Assembly (NCBI GenBank): GCA_014529385.2
Contig: CM043952.1
Span: forward strand, 68,639,370 to 68,703,369
Source of the DNA: Adiantum capillus-veneris
Lineage: Eukaryota > Streptophyta > Polypodiopsida > Polypodiales > Pteridaceae
Length of the DNA stretch: 64,000 nt
Reading direction: 5' to 3'
Shown here: in pieces, positions 12,611-23,424 of the stretch
How the letters are laid out: every line of letters starts with the position of its first letter
Numbering within the stretch: position 1 is the stretch's first letter
The notes under the pieces: model-generated
What the model saw: only the letters and a program-made list of their open reading frames with translations
What the model was told of the DNA's origin: nothing
Databases searched by the model: none
Position numbers and translations under genes: made by a program

Positions 12611-13400
12611 ATTGGCATAGGTGATGTCCCGTCAGATCATAGAACATTAGGTAAAACTAACTAAAATGAAGTGAATGATTGGATAAGTTCAAATACAAAG
12701 TCACTAAATAAGACACAATTTAGAATATGATTCATATTATAACGGTAGATAAGTTCAAATTTAGACTCAAGATTCAATGATACAATGGATAGGAAGAGTC
12801 CCAAATGGATTGACTGATAGTTTGGGATCAAATTCTAGCTCAAGGGATAGAAATGGTCACTCTTGTAAGCTCTCCTAGGATCTTCTATGGGTTGTCTAAG
12901 AGTCTAAGAGACATCTAAGAGACCCAAAATGTGATTAGTAGGTCTTATTTATTGGGGTCGGCATTGGATCTTTGGTTGTTCCACTTAACGTACAATATGG
13001 AATCTCAAGAATCATCCCTAAGCAAAGTGCTATCAAGATAGACATCCTTGAAGTTGACAAGGAGACTCTTCCCACTATCTACATTCCTCCTCCATTTTTT
13101 TGAATTTTGGTATATCCAAAATTTTAGATCACGAAGGCATTAATTTTTCCTTTTGCTCCTCCTCTTGTCTGGTGCTTTTCAACTTTTGAGTTGCACTAGC
13201 TAGCATTTGAGTTCATAAAGATGGTTAAACACAATCTTTTCAACTGGATTCAGATTGTATGGGCACCATTTGGTTCTAAGGAGTCTTCTAGGCCTCATTT
13301 TCCTTCATGATTAGCTTGTAAATTTCCTCTTCCTCCAATTGCTCCTTTCTTGAACGAAGCATCTCTTGTTCATAAGGACTGAGGTGATAGTGTTTCTTTG
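12611..13400. other. No gene seen
   Basis: Stops in all frames. The segment 12790-12990 is rich in short AAGAGTC/AAGAGAC-like words but has no clear period. Confidence 0.35.
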
Positions 13401-15800
13401 TTTATAGATCATAGATTCACATCTTACCCTTTTCCAATCTTTCCCCATCCATTTTGTGATAGATGGAAGCATTTATCATCCAATCATCTGATCCGGTTGG
13501 TTCACTTTGATTCTGACCTCATAAAGAATTTCAGCCATCTCTGTGAAATATGTCTCATGACTAGCTCTGTTGGGTAGGTGGTGTTTTTTACTGTTTGGGT
13601 GGATAGTTGAAGAAGATCATTTGTGTACTTAACAAGTTGTTCCAACTGCTCCTTCCATTGGTCCATCATATCCCTAAAGTTGGCCACATCTTTTGTGAGC
13701 TTAGAGATTGTGTCCTTTTCAATGGTGTCAAGCGTAGTGGTCCAAGATACCCATAAGGCATTGGTGTGCCCATGCCAATTGTGAAGCTGATCAACTAGCT
13801 TGACATAACCCATCTTATCAATAGGTTCATGAGTAGGTAAAATCATGCCAAATTATCCTCTTGCATTGGCAATCCATACATTAAAACTGGCAAATCTAGC
13901 TCTATTTCAGTATAGTGCATCACTATATCATCTCACCCAGCATCATCTTTCTGGTTATCCTCTCCAAATGGAACAGTCTCTTGAGGGACTATTCCTGCTC
14001 TTATAGGCTCATCCTGGTGCAATGTTAGAAAAAAATCGGGGTGCAGTGTATTTTAACCGACTAAATTTGTAAAATCCCGGTTGAATTTTGAGCTTCCCTT
14101 GAAGAAAACCGGCAAATTTACACAAGTTTTAGTGTAAATACCAGCAAAAGCTTCAAATTTTGACCTAAAAACCGGTAGAATTTCAAGTTTGCCCTTATTT
14201 TCTTCGGTTAGTAAAAATGTATTTTTCTAGCCCTGTCCTGGTGATCTAGCCCCTACTGCTTGCTATGTTATTCTCCAGTAAAGAAACCACTCTGTGATCT
14301 ATAATCTTTCTAGAAATCTGCAGTGTGGAAAGGATTAACTCCATCTCATCTCTGACTGACTTCATACATGTATAGGCAGGTCGGTTTTCTAGTAAAACTT
14401 CTAGCTAGAGTCCCAAGCTCTACATGTTCATTGTAGTCAGCTTCTTAATTTGAGGACTCCCATTGGCATTTGCATTAGGGATCACATACTCAAGGATCCT
14501 CATTAGCACTTGTATTACTTTTGGATGAGAGTGTAGCTAGCATTTCTTTTACCATGATAGCTCTGAGATTTCCACTTTGCGACCATCTTTTTGGCTCTGA
14601 CAAATAGCATTTCAAAACTTTACATATCAGAGTAGGCATCATCATCCTTTAAATAGGTTGGAGTATGGATCTTGTTTTCTCTTCTCAAACAAACATTCAA
14701 ACTTAGAAATCAATCCAAAAATGGGAAACTAGTCTGAATATCTGAGTCCTTCTCAATCTGGATATTTTTACCCTTATCTATCAATGCTAAAACCAACTAG
14801 TTCTCTGTTTGACTGGTCTTATGATTTTGAGGCTAATCAAGTTGGTTGGCTTGGTTATCTGGAGCTTGTTGTTGCTGCTCTTGGGGAAAATATGGAGTTT
14901 TCTCACTAGGACCATTATCATCATTGACTGTAAAAGGAGTCTGCATTCGAGTCAGTGGTGTCATCTTCCTTATCATATTTGTCCTCATTATCCTCTTGAT
15001 GCTTGTCATCCCTTCCTCTTTTTCTTCTTCATCATCTATCAGATTATCAATATATTTTCTTGCTTGAAGGTTCTCAATGAGTAGATGGTTGGCTAGTGTA
15101 GAGGTATATTCAAAGGTAGAAGCACTCATGTTGTTCTTCATGTTATCCAGTAATTACTACAATTCTTCCAAGTTCAAACTGATGATCCCCTAAGAGTTTG
15201 TGATATCCACCAAGGACTAATAGATAATTATCAATAATGCTTTGTTTCATTAGTCTTTAAGTTGTCAACACTACCTTGCTTTTGGCTTAGAATTGACTCA
15301 TATTCATAGGTTTTTTGCTGAAACTCTTTGATCATACTCTTTTTCTCGATCACTAAACTAGAGTTTGCAATTTTTTATTCTTCAAATTCTTCTTGCATTT
15401 CCTTAATTCTCTTTCTAGAACTCTCTCTAACTTCTTGTTCTTTTTTTAGTAGACATTTTAGGTCTTGAATTTCCCATTGCTTCTAGGATTTGTTGTTGAA
15501 CTCTTGCACCACCTACTTCCTTAAGTGGTTAAGTTTAGTAGATTCCTTATTGCCTTGAACTACAAGTAGCTGAGCTATTGCATGTGAAGTGGTGTTCCAT
15601 CTTGTTTGTATAGTAGCAATGCATCCAACTATCAATAAATCAACATCCTTATGATCACTGTGAAATTGCATGATAGGGGCACAATAGGGCAATTGGTGTA
15701 ACTAAGTTGAAGTGTCAATATGTAGTTTTCCCTGAGATGGATTTTTCTATAAAACCTATAGGATGTCATGTAAGCAATTAAAAATTTTGATGGTGCTTGT
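13400..15800 (-). pseudogene. Decayed coding region with coiled-coil segment, unidentified
   Basis: The minus strand keeps long readable stretches interrupted by single stops and frameshifts. At about 15540-15280 a charged heptad-rich stretch (for example IQDLKCLLKKEQEVRESS, then KRIKEMQEEFEE) looks like a coiled coil. 15141-14833 is an open 102-codon frame with an acidic patch (DDEEEKEEG) and a glutamine run. 13846-13502 is an open 114-codon frame, mostly alpha-helical by composition (KLTKDVANFRDMMDQWKEQL). I do not recognise the family. A structural protein of a retroelement is one possibility, but no zinc knuckle, protease or polymerase motif accompanies it. The three pieces may or may not belong to one gene. 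Confidence 0.4.
14030..14235. repeat. Possible small insertion with CCGGT/ACCGG-type repeats
   Basis: This stretch interrupts the readable minus-strand region and is composed of repeated AAAACCGGCAAA, AAAACCGGTAG and AATCCCGGTTGAA-like words. I see no clear TIR or target duplication, so its nature is unsettled. Confidence 0.3.
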
Positions 15801-15848
15801 TGTGTCTTGCATTTTGTCGGTGTTGATTGTGCCTATTTCTACTTACAT

Positions 15849-15953
15849 TGTAGCCTTAGTCTAATCTTGGTTATTGAGGTCCTATTACTTCTACTTGCTT
15901 TGTGGCCTTAGTCTAATCGGGGTCTAATCTTGGTTATCGGGGTCCTAATATAT
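15849..15953. repeat. Imperfect tandem duplication, about 50 bp
   Basis: GCCTTAGTCTAATC occurs at about 15853 and again at about 15905. Each is followed by CTAATCTTGGTTAT and GGTCCTA. Confidence 0.7.
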
Positions 15954-16193
15954 CTCAATGGCTATTTCCAAAGTGTTACCTAGCAGTGGCACCATGGCAA
16001 TTGTGTCTGGAAATTTGTTTGTCAGTTCTATTGTTCCCCCTATGTGTTTTGTCTTTAGGTTTAGCAAATGTGCTCTTTGCTTTGCCCCTCAATCATTTGC
16101 TAGACATTATTTTGGTCAATTGTGGTACATTGTTTCTTTGTGGTTGGGTCAGATGGGCCTTCTTGTTTATCTTTCCTCTTCAATGATAGTGTT

Positions 16194-16771
16194 GTGACCC
16201 TAGTGTGGTTAGAACCAAAGGTGTTCTAGTAGGCAAACTACCACACATACCAAGTCTTAAACAGATGTTGGCTTTTTACTTGAATGTGCTACCACACTAT
16301 TATACAATATTGTGCATAGATCATCAGGCCAACCTTTATCATGAGCCCTAGCCAAAACACATTTTCAAAAACATATGTTGTATTGTTCTTCAAACTAAGA
16401 GCCTCTTCAACAAATTTATATGTTGCCTTGTTTGATAGGGCTAAGACTTGGATGCCTTATCATCCCGGCTATCTTTTCTGTTGTGACCCTGGTGTGGTTA
16501 GAATCAAAGGTGTGTTGGTAGGCAAAATACCACACAAGCCAAGCCTTAAACAGATGATGGTTTTTTACTTGAATGTGCTACCACATTATTATACAATATT
16601 GTGCATAGATCGTCATGACAACCTTTATCATGAGCCCTAACCAGAACACCTTTTCAAAAACATTTGTTGGATTGTTCTTCAAACTAAGAGCCTCTGCAAC
16701 AAATTTATATGTTGCCTTATTTGATAGGGATAAGACTCGGATGCCCTATCATCCAGATTTTCTTTTTTGTT
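16194..16771. repeat. Tandem duplication, two copies of 289 bp
   Basis: GTGACCCTAGTGTGGTTAG at 16194 recurs at 16483 as GTGACCCTGGTGTGGTTAG, and the two copies align along their whole length with roughly one mismatch per 15-20 bases. Both carry an open frame of 60-100 codons starting at a shared ATGAGCCCTA, but no known domain is visible and the frame is probably incidental. Confidence 0.9.
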
Positions 16772-16854
16772 TCATTCTTATCTCTTTAAGTGTTGAATCC
16801 CTAGGTTTCATATGATGTGGGAGTTCACCTATACTTTGAAGTCCTAAAGTAACA

Positions 16855-17105
16855 TCCCAGCCATGCTACCTCACAAGCCTCCATTGCAGCACCTTGCCTC
16901 TACACTTGATAGAGAAACTGTAGGTTGTTTCTTACTACTCCATGTGATAGCAGCACTCCCAAATGAAAGCATTAATCCATTGGTAACATGCAATCATAAG
17001 TGCTACCAGCCCAATCCCCATCTATTTAATCATAGAGCTGCAACTCAACGACAGCCCTATAAATGAGTGCATGATCCAAAGTAGCACTCACATAGCGCAA
17101 TGTGT
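16855..17105 (-). pseudogene. Ty1/copia RNase H fragment
   Basis: The minus strand carries the copia RT/RNase H C-terminal signature in shifting frames: LRYVSATLDHAL near 17080, then DGDWAGSTYD near 16990, then SKKQP near 16920. These are the hallmarks of the copia region around the DxDWAG motif, with stops and frameshifts between them. With the RT fragment at 18120-18420 it is probably one old element split by 17120-18100. Confidence 0.75.
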
Positions 17106-17119
17106 GACTCACTACATCA

Positions 17120-18110
17120 AAGTGTGCCTAACTCGAGCCAAAAAAAAACGTGTGCTACTTTTTGTCAATTTTCATGAAATTGGCATTAGATCACCCTAAA
17201 ACACAACTTAGTGACCTCTAAAGTGCTACATAGCTAGCATAGGTAGTTCTAAAGCTATTGTTATGCTTCTAAAAATGGAAAGCATATGTATTGGAAGTTA
17301 TGGCCCATGTATGGAAAATTGTCTATGGTGATCTACAGGTAAAATTCACATTTTGATGAATATTTTAAAGTGTCTATGTATGAAAAGGATAAATAGCAAA
17401 CAACACAAAGGTAGGAGTGATTTTCCATTTTATCAGAATCGGGCTCGTTTTGAGTTAATACTATGTTTTCTTCAAATTGCTAAATTTCACTCAAAAAACA
17501 CGGTACCTTTCAAGCTTAGGTCCAAATATAAGCGTAAATTTCCAATTTGGATCCAACTTGACAGGATTATATGCCATACAAAAGGTCACATTGTCGAAGC
17601 TAGTTTTTTCATCTATATAGTTTTTGTACTTCATAGTTGTGTTCCAAATTGTCTTAAAGGGACATGTTTTTATTCTTTTGATGCTTTATGTGCTTCAACA
17701 TGAAAGTAAAAAAACCAAAGTTAGTAAAGTGGAAGTATTTATAAAGGTAATGATAGTTATATGCATAAAATTTGTAAAGGTAATGATAGGTGTACACGTA
17801 GAAACATCGTTGATAGCTTAGTAGAATGCAAAAAATACACTTTTTTTGTACTTAATTCTATGTTCAAGAAAAAAAATTGGGCCTACATCAACCATAGACT
17901 TTGGTCAAGAGCTCATTGGTGTTGAAAGGATAAATAGACTTGTTATCTTGGAGGTTTTTGCACCTTGTGTAAAATGGGGTTCACCTAGCAAATATATTGT
18001 TTTTAGTCAAATTGAGCACTCCTTTGGCTTTGAAGTAAGGAAATTTACCAACACATACATATGATAGGAGTATATGATTTTTTTCCAAAACTCTAAAGGG
18101 ACACTTTGAT
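17120..18110. other. Insertion-like segment between two copia pieces
   Basis: About 1 kb of AT-rich DNA separates the RNase H and reverse transcriptase parts of the copia relic. It contains an open frame of 116 codons (17353-17703) without recognisable motifs and the repeated words TTTATAAAGGTAATGATAG and TTTGTAAAGGTAATGATAG near 17740-17790. I could not find its borders. Confidence 0.35.
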
Positions 18111-18119
18111 GTCATGTAA

Positions 18120-18420
18120 GGTTACCAAACTAGTGCTAAAGATGTAGTCACTAAAATAAACAATGGAAGCCATCTTGGCTACAATGTTGAACATCTCCTC
18201 ATAATTAATCCCATGTGCATAACCCTTGGCCACAAGAGTTGCTTACTCACATTGCCATCAAAATTGTGCTTTATCTTGTAAATCTACTTACATCCAATTG
18301 CCTTCTTTTCCTCTGGTAATGGCACCAGCTCCCATGTTTCATTTGCATCAACAGCAAGAATCTCCTCCTCCATAGCTTGCCACCATTTTTTTCTTTAACA
18401 TCATCCTCAAAACAAGTGAG
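18120..18420 (-). pseudogene. Ty1/copia reverse transcriptase fragment
   Basis: Minus-strand frames give AMEEEILAVDANETWELVPL followed by PEEKKAIGCK, then YKIKHNFDG, LVAKGYAHGINYEEMFN and VAKMAS. This is the conserved start of the copia reverse transcriptase domain. A stop replaces the tryptophan after GCK and the frame shifts before LVAKG. It is the 5' neighbour, in element orientation, of the RNase H fragment at 16855-17105. Confidence 0.85.
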
Positions 18421-18499
18421 TTCTACCTTCTTTGTAATCTTCGCCATATATGCACAATGACGAGCCATGTAATGGCCATAAGTGAGTCTCTTTTTCCGT

Positions 18500-19130
18500 G
18501 TGTTTCAGGATCACTTCCAAGTTCTTTATTCCCTACTTGCATACTTCTTGCACCTAGAGTCTTTATACCTTGTTTGAGAATACAAAAATTAACCTTTCAT
18601 TGAAAGATTGGAGACCTTACCATCAGCTTTATATACTCACCGTGCAAAATAGGTCGGTCAAAACTTTACATAAGGAAGACTCATCTTCCCAAACATGGAC
18701 TCACCATGTTCAAGCAATTTGTCTCCTCTCCGGAAATCATCATCATGCATATGTTCATTAAAAGAATTCCATTGGTGCTTTCTAGTCTGACTTGCCTTCC
18801 TTTTGAAACATTGTAGTGTGTAATTTTGCATATGGTGTAACAGAGAGATGTTGGTTTACAACCTAAAGATCCAACACTTTAGCAAAAAATAAGTTCAAAT
18901 GTGTCCATTGAAAAAGTATTGATTTTAAGAAAAAAACCTTCATCCATGTGATGTCTCTAATATCTCATGTGGAATCTATCATGAAGATATACTATTGGGG
19001 AATCACTAATGCAATGCCACTATATTGAAACAAAAAGAGAGCAAACATCTCTTGATCGTTATTTGTCTTACGAGAATAGCCTGTTATGTAATTATGGGTC
19101 TCGCAATGGTGGGCGGGTGTGCGTGTGTGA
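18500..19130. other. No gene seen
   Basis: Short open frames only. Part of it may be an upstream section of the copia relic that I cannot align. Confidence 0.3.
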
Positions 19131-19137
19131 GATATAT

Positions 19138-19200
19138 ATTTCTTTCTTTCTTTCTTTCTTTTTCTTTCTTTATTTCTTTCTTTCTTTATTTATTTATTAT
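19138..19200. repeat. (TTTC)n / (TTTA)n microsatellite
   Basis: Run of TTTC tetramers changing into TTTA tetramers. Confidence 0.95.
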
Positions 19201-19211
19201 TTAATCATCGT

Positions 19212-19300
19212 GCTCAGAGGTCAAATATGACCTATGGGACCAAAGATACATTGATGTACTATGTGTGCGGCTAATAAGTGATTCTTGATTCTCAAGGATC
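19212..19300. repeat. Dispersed repeat, copy 1
   Basis: GAGGTCAAATATGACCTATG with the following GGACCAAAGA and, farther on, CTAATAAGTGATTCTTGAT matches 24211-24297 inside the receptor-kinase intron. The core GGTCAAATATGACC is almost a palindrome. Confidence 0.7.
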
Positions 19301-19539
19301 GTGGTGATGAGAATCGCATTGCAGAGCCCACACTCTAGTTGGGAGAGGAAAGTATGTAGTTCTACGTCATGGTTGAAAATGTGATGGAAGCAAGTGTGGG
19401 TGTGAGCAAAAGTTGAGCACTCTACGAGAGTGTGGTACAGAGACTCTCGAACTTACAATCAATATAATGTGCATAGTAGATGGGACTCTTCTCCATTTTC
19501 CAAACACCCCGTCTCACATCGAAGGGAGTGGAAGCTAAT

Positions 19540-19830
19540 CCAAATGGCTATGGTATTGCATTCACTGTGACAATGGGATAGGGTGAGTACAATTTTCTCT
19601 TTTGGCAAAGTACGTGGTTTTGTAGTTGGGGATAATATGGGTGGTCTAATGTATGAAGTGAAATCTTCCATCGAGTCAGTATAGTTTTCTCTTCGACAAA
19701 GAACATGGTTTTGTAATACGGGGGCATAACTCTTTCAAGCGTATAAGGGTGAGTATTGTTTTCTCTTTCGACAAAGAACATGGTTTTGTTTGGGGGAAAT
19801 TTGGGTGGTGTGATGTATGAAGTGAGATCT
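19540..19830. repeat. Short tandem-like repeats within a gypsy relic
   Basis: The phrase TTCTCTTTCGACAAAGAACA with ATGGTTTTGT occurs at about 19685 and 19760 and, less well, at about 19590. GGTGTGATGTATGAAGTGAG also recurs. Three units of about 75-95 bp are suggested. Confidence 0.6.
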
Positions 19831-20140
19831 CTCTTTGAGTAAATTACCCTTTCTACAAATGCCTCTATAAATTCATCCACAATTAGTCATGTACCCACAT
19901 TCATGATAATAACCTTGTGTACAGGCTACATATATTGTACGAAATGCAAATCTCCATTCTTCTTAGGCACACTGAACCATTTTTTTTTAAATGGTGCACA
20001 AGAAGGCTCTAAAGTATCCATGCTAATCTTCGCTCTATCAACTTTTACGAATGTGATTTTGGAACCAAAATTGGACACAGCCAGATTCCTGCCAAGCTGT
20101 AATGCATTGGCATTATAGAATAGCTTTATCCACTATTGAG
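19800..20140 (-). pseudogene. Ty3/gypsy reverse transcriptase fragment
   Basis: On the minus strand PFKKKWFSVPKKNGDLHFVQ lies at about 19990-19930, and VDEFIEAFVERVIYSKRDL at about 19880-19825. These correspond to the start of the gypsy reverse transcriptase domain, where a W-F-x-V-x-K-K-N-G strand is followed by the loop before the first catalytic region. Stops separate them. The pattern differs from both large gypsy elements of this window, so it is a third lineage. Confidence 0.7.
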
Positions 20141-20539
20141 GCATCATGTAGCAAGTGTATTACATTCCATCTCCCAAACCACTTCTTATGTCTTGCATCC
20201 ATCTCGTGTTGAAGATCTTGCTTTTATGTTTCTTTTGAACCTTTTTCCTTGCTTCCTATACAATTGTAGCTTCCATAGCACTTAGTATAGGCACACCATG
20301 TCTCAAGTTGTTTGGATCGCTACAACTCTGAAACTAGTTCAAGACGAGAAAGTCGATGTGAGGGGTTTTGATGCATGTACTCCACAACGTTTTCCATGGC
20401 CCTAACCTTAATTAGAAGATATCGAGACTCAAGAAAAAGAAGTATATGTGGTGTTTGTGTCTTACTTGGAGAAATTTTGTAAGAAAGTGCTTTTGGACAT
20501 TCTCAAATTGTTTTCTAATAGAGTTTGAGACTTTTTCCC

Positions 20540-20540
<1 letters not shown>
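20141..20540. other. No gene seen
   Basis: No open frame of note. It may hold more decayed gypsy sequence on the minus strand. Confidence 0.3.

Positions 20541-20542
<2 letters not shown>

Positions 20543-20635
<93 letters not shown>
20543..20635. repeat. Compound microsatellite (GT)n(GA)n
   Basis: About 27 GT units followed directly by about 19 GA units. Confidence 0.98.
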
Positions 20636-20637
<2 letters not shown>

Positions 20638-21285
20638 ACTCTAATTGTGCAACACTCTTTGCTCTACTTGCTATCATAAGGAATGGTAGTTTTCAATATA
20701 TGTTATAGAATTAGGCACATGGATGACTAATGCCAGCAATTTATGATGGAAGGGCATGCGCCTTGAGGTTCTTGAAAACTTCTTTGATTCCATGAGAAGA
20801 TTACAGCCTCTACAAGTGGGTGGTGGATAGCTACAATCTAAGGGTGTTCGTATTCTAGCTCGTTGCAACGCGATAACTGTTAGAATTAAAGCCGGGTACT
20901 TTTGACTTGAGGGCTTATATTAAGCTTATCAAGAGCTCATAATTTCTCGATGAGATAGAGATAACTAATAATTTTAAATAAGGAAAATCACCTAATTTGA
21001 AAATTTCCCAAAATACCCTTATGCTATTTTTTAAGGAATTGCTTCAATTTTCCCAAAGAGAATATACAAAAGCATAAACATAGATTTTGTAAGTTGTTAG
21101 CCAAAGATGGTCACCCACATACCCAAAAATGGTAGCATTCGTGTGTGTTAATATCGAGCTATTTTATCTCTCGAGTCCATTACCATCGAAAATCCATATT
21201 TTGACATGTTCAATTTGTTGAATAGAGTGCTTTGTATAAAAACTTGTAAAAGATTATCGTTTTTGCCATGCTTTCTATTATCACG

Positions 21286-21435
21286 AGGGGTGGATTGGGA
21301 ATTTTGAAAAATTCCAAGGGCATTTTGGGAATTTAAGTCCAAACTTGAAGGGTGTTTTGGAAAATTTTCAAATAACAAGGGTATTTTGGAGAATTTCACA
21401 GATTTGAGGGGTATTTTGGTAAATTTTCCTTTCAA
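21286..21435. repeat. Degenerate minisatellite of GGGTATTTTGGAAAATTT-like units
   Basis: The words GGGCATTTTGGGAATTT, GGGTGTTTTGGAAAATTTTC, GGGTATTTTGGAGAATTTC and GGGGTATTTTGGTAAATTT follow each other at about 30-40 bp spacing. Confidence 0.75.
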
Positions 21436-21497
21436 CATAATTGGGTTATTTTGATTGTTAACAATCAATTAAAGCTAGGATTTGGTTAGAAATGCCT

Positions 21498-21567
21498 TAG
21501 GAAAAGCTCTGGCTCCAATTGTGCAGGTTATGGGGACGGGGGGGGGGGGGGGGGGGGGGCTATAGGG

Positions 21568-21623
<56 letters not shown>

Positions 21624-21688
21624 ACGCTTAGGAAAAGCTCTGTCTCCAATTGTGGAGGTTATGGGTGGGGCTATAGGGTGTTCCACTC

Positions 21689-21727
<39 letters not shown>

Positions 21728-21760
21728 CTCTCTCACACACACACACACACACACTCTCTT
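21498..21760. repeat. Tandem duplication of about 131 bp with G, CT and CA runs
   Basis: TAGGAAAAGCTCTGGCTCC at 21498 recurs as TAGGAAAAGCTCTGTCTCC at 21629. Each copy continues to GGTTATGGG, a GGG-rich stretch, CTATAGGGT, then (CT)n(CA)n. A run of about 20 G lies in the first copy only (21538-21559). Confidence 0.9.
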
Positions 21761-22116
21761 GGGTTTTTTTTTTTTTTGCTTGCATACCACAAAATGCATA
21801 TATATTACAACATCACATCTCTTATGGTGCAAACAAGCATGGGATGACATGAAGGCAAGCATGGGGGCCACCATCTACAGGGTTGCACAGATACTTTGCG
21901 TTAGTTGAACATTTGTCTTCACACAAAAGAGCATAATATAGTAAAGTTTCACTGTGGATGCTTATCTCTTCAATCTTGTACTTTGAAACGTTTGTTCCTT
22001 TCTTGCCAATTTGTGTCCACACTTGTAAATTATAGAGTTTTGTTAGATTCTTAAACTAAAAGCACAAGAAGTTTTGGAAATATTGTGACAATAATTCCCA
22101 CATTGCTACTTACCTC

Positions 22117-22196
22117 AACATCATGAGCTTCTGTGAGGCAGGCATTACATACCTAGCTAGGTACGCGGTGCCTCTCGAGCAGAAGCTCATGATGTT
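22117..22196. other. Perfect 17-bp hairpin with nested second stem
   Basis: AACATCATGAGCTTCTG (22117-22133) and CAGAAGCTCATGATGTT (22180-22196) are exact reverse complements separated by 46 bases. Inside the loop, GAGGCA and TGCCTC can pair and CCTAGCTAGG is a palindrome, so an 80-base hairpin with a mostly paired stem is possible. Size and pairing would suit a small-RNA precursor or a remnant of a foldback element. I do not recognise any known plant microRNA in either arm. Confidence 0.5.
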
Positions 22197-22276
22197 ATTC
22201 ATTGTATGAAAAACTCTGGAAAAGACTCCGTTTTCCTGCATGAGAAAAATTCTAAATCTTCTTGTGAAGTAGTGTT

Positions 22277-22278
<2 letters not shown>

Positions 22279-22331
<53 letters not shown>
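22279..22331. repeat. (GA)n microsatellite
   Basis: About 26 uninterrupted GA units. Confidence 0.98.
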
Positions 22332-22332
<1 letters not shown>

Positions 22333-22339
22333 CCTCGGC

Positions 22340-23424
22340 CACTCTTTACTAGGCTCTTGGCTTCTATTAGACAGCAGGAGGAGCAAGTGGCCAAGATCAC
22401 ACAAAAAGTGTCTGAGGTGGCAGCCAGCTTATCTTATTGAAATTTGATGGTTGCCAGTAGAGTTCTTTTTGCCGTGCACTTCTACCCTTTTTGGAGAAAT
22501 TTTTACTGTTTTTTACTGGCAAAAATGTGACCTGCCCTACGAGAAATACACTGAACTACCATGGAAAAATCATACAATCCTTTACCTTGGATGGGCAAGG
22601 GTGCCTCTCCAAAATCAACCTCATGAAATACTTTGACGATGGGAGCTAGCTCAGTTGTTGATGTGTTCAAGTGCAACCGAGCGACCGACCACATGAATGC
22701 CCAAAGGTGTGCTTTTGTATCATCACCCACAAGAATTGTGGGTACTGCTACAAAAATAAAATAAAAAAATAAACAGCCTTGTACTTATTGCTTTCCTTCT
22801 GTTAAAATTCTCCCCTTTTGAAAATTTAAGAGGTTTACTATTAGCTTCCCTTTTTTACTAAAGTTCTCTCCTTGTGAAGAGGCCATCATGGGATCTTGCC
22901 TAATCTTCACTTGCATCTAAAAAGAGCCCCACTATTTCGCATACTTTTCTATCTGCAATAATTTGCTCATGGTTACATCGCCCCGTCGCTTGAATAACTT
23001 GTTATAGTGCATAAGGTTAACCTCTTTGAACATACAGCTCTTTGTTGCTAAATACCATGTGCTCATATTATTAGCATGTGCTATATATGGATCTTTCAAC
23101 AATGATGCAAAGCACCATCCCACTACATTTTCAAGCTCCAAAAGCATTGCCAAAGAACCAAATCTTTGGTGGTTGGCAAAGAAAGAGCTACCGGGCGGAG
23201 GTATTGTTTTGCAACATGCCAAAAATGCAAGAAAAGTCGATAACTCGCAGATGGAAGAACGACGGGCTTCACTATTGCATTCAACCGAAATCGAGAAGCA
23301 TTTGGTTATCATGAAAATTCGGATTTGTTACTCCTTTCATAGCCCTCAAACAAGCCAAATAACAATATTGACTCTCGAGACTACTCCACAGTAAAGAATA
23401 TATGAAGCTTATGTACAAGGTATG
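22340..23424. other. Downstream flank of the receptor kinase, no second gene seen
   Basis: The longest open frames (126 codons at 23312-22932 minus, 122 codons at 23026-23394 plus) overlap each other and contain no recognisable motif. The 3' untranslated region of the receptor kinase must lie here, but I cannot place the polyadenylation site. Confidence 0.4.

Noticed and set aside
21528..21908. Open frames of up to 129 codons over the G, CT and CA runs
   Set aside because: They are translations of simple repeats on both strands without any domain.
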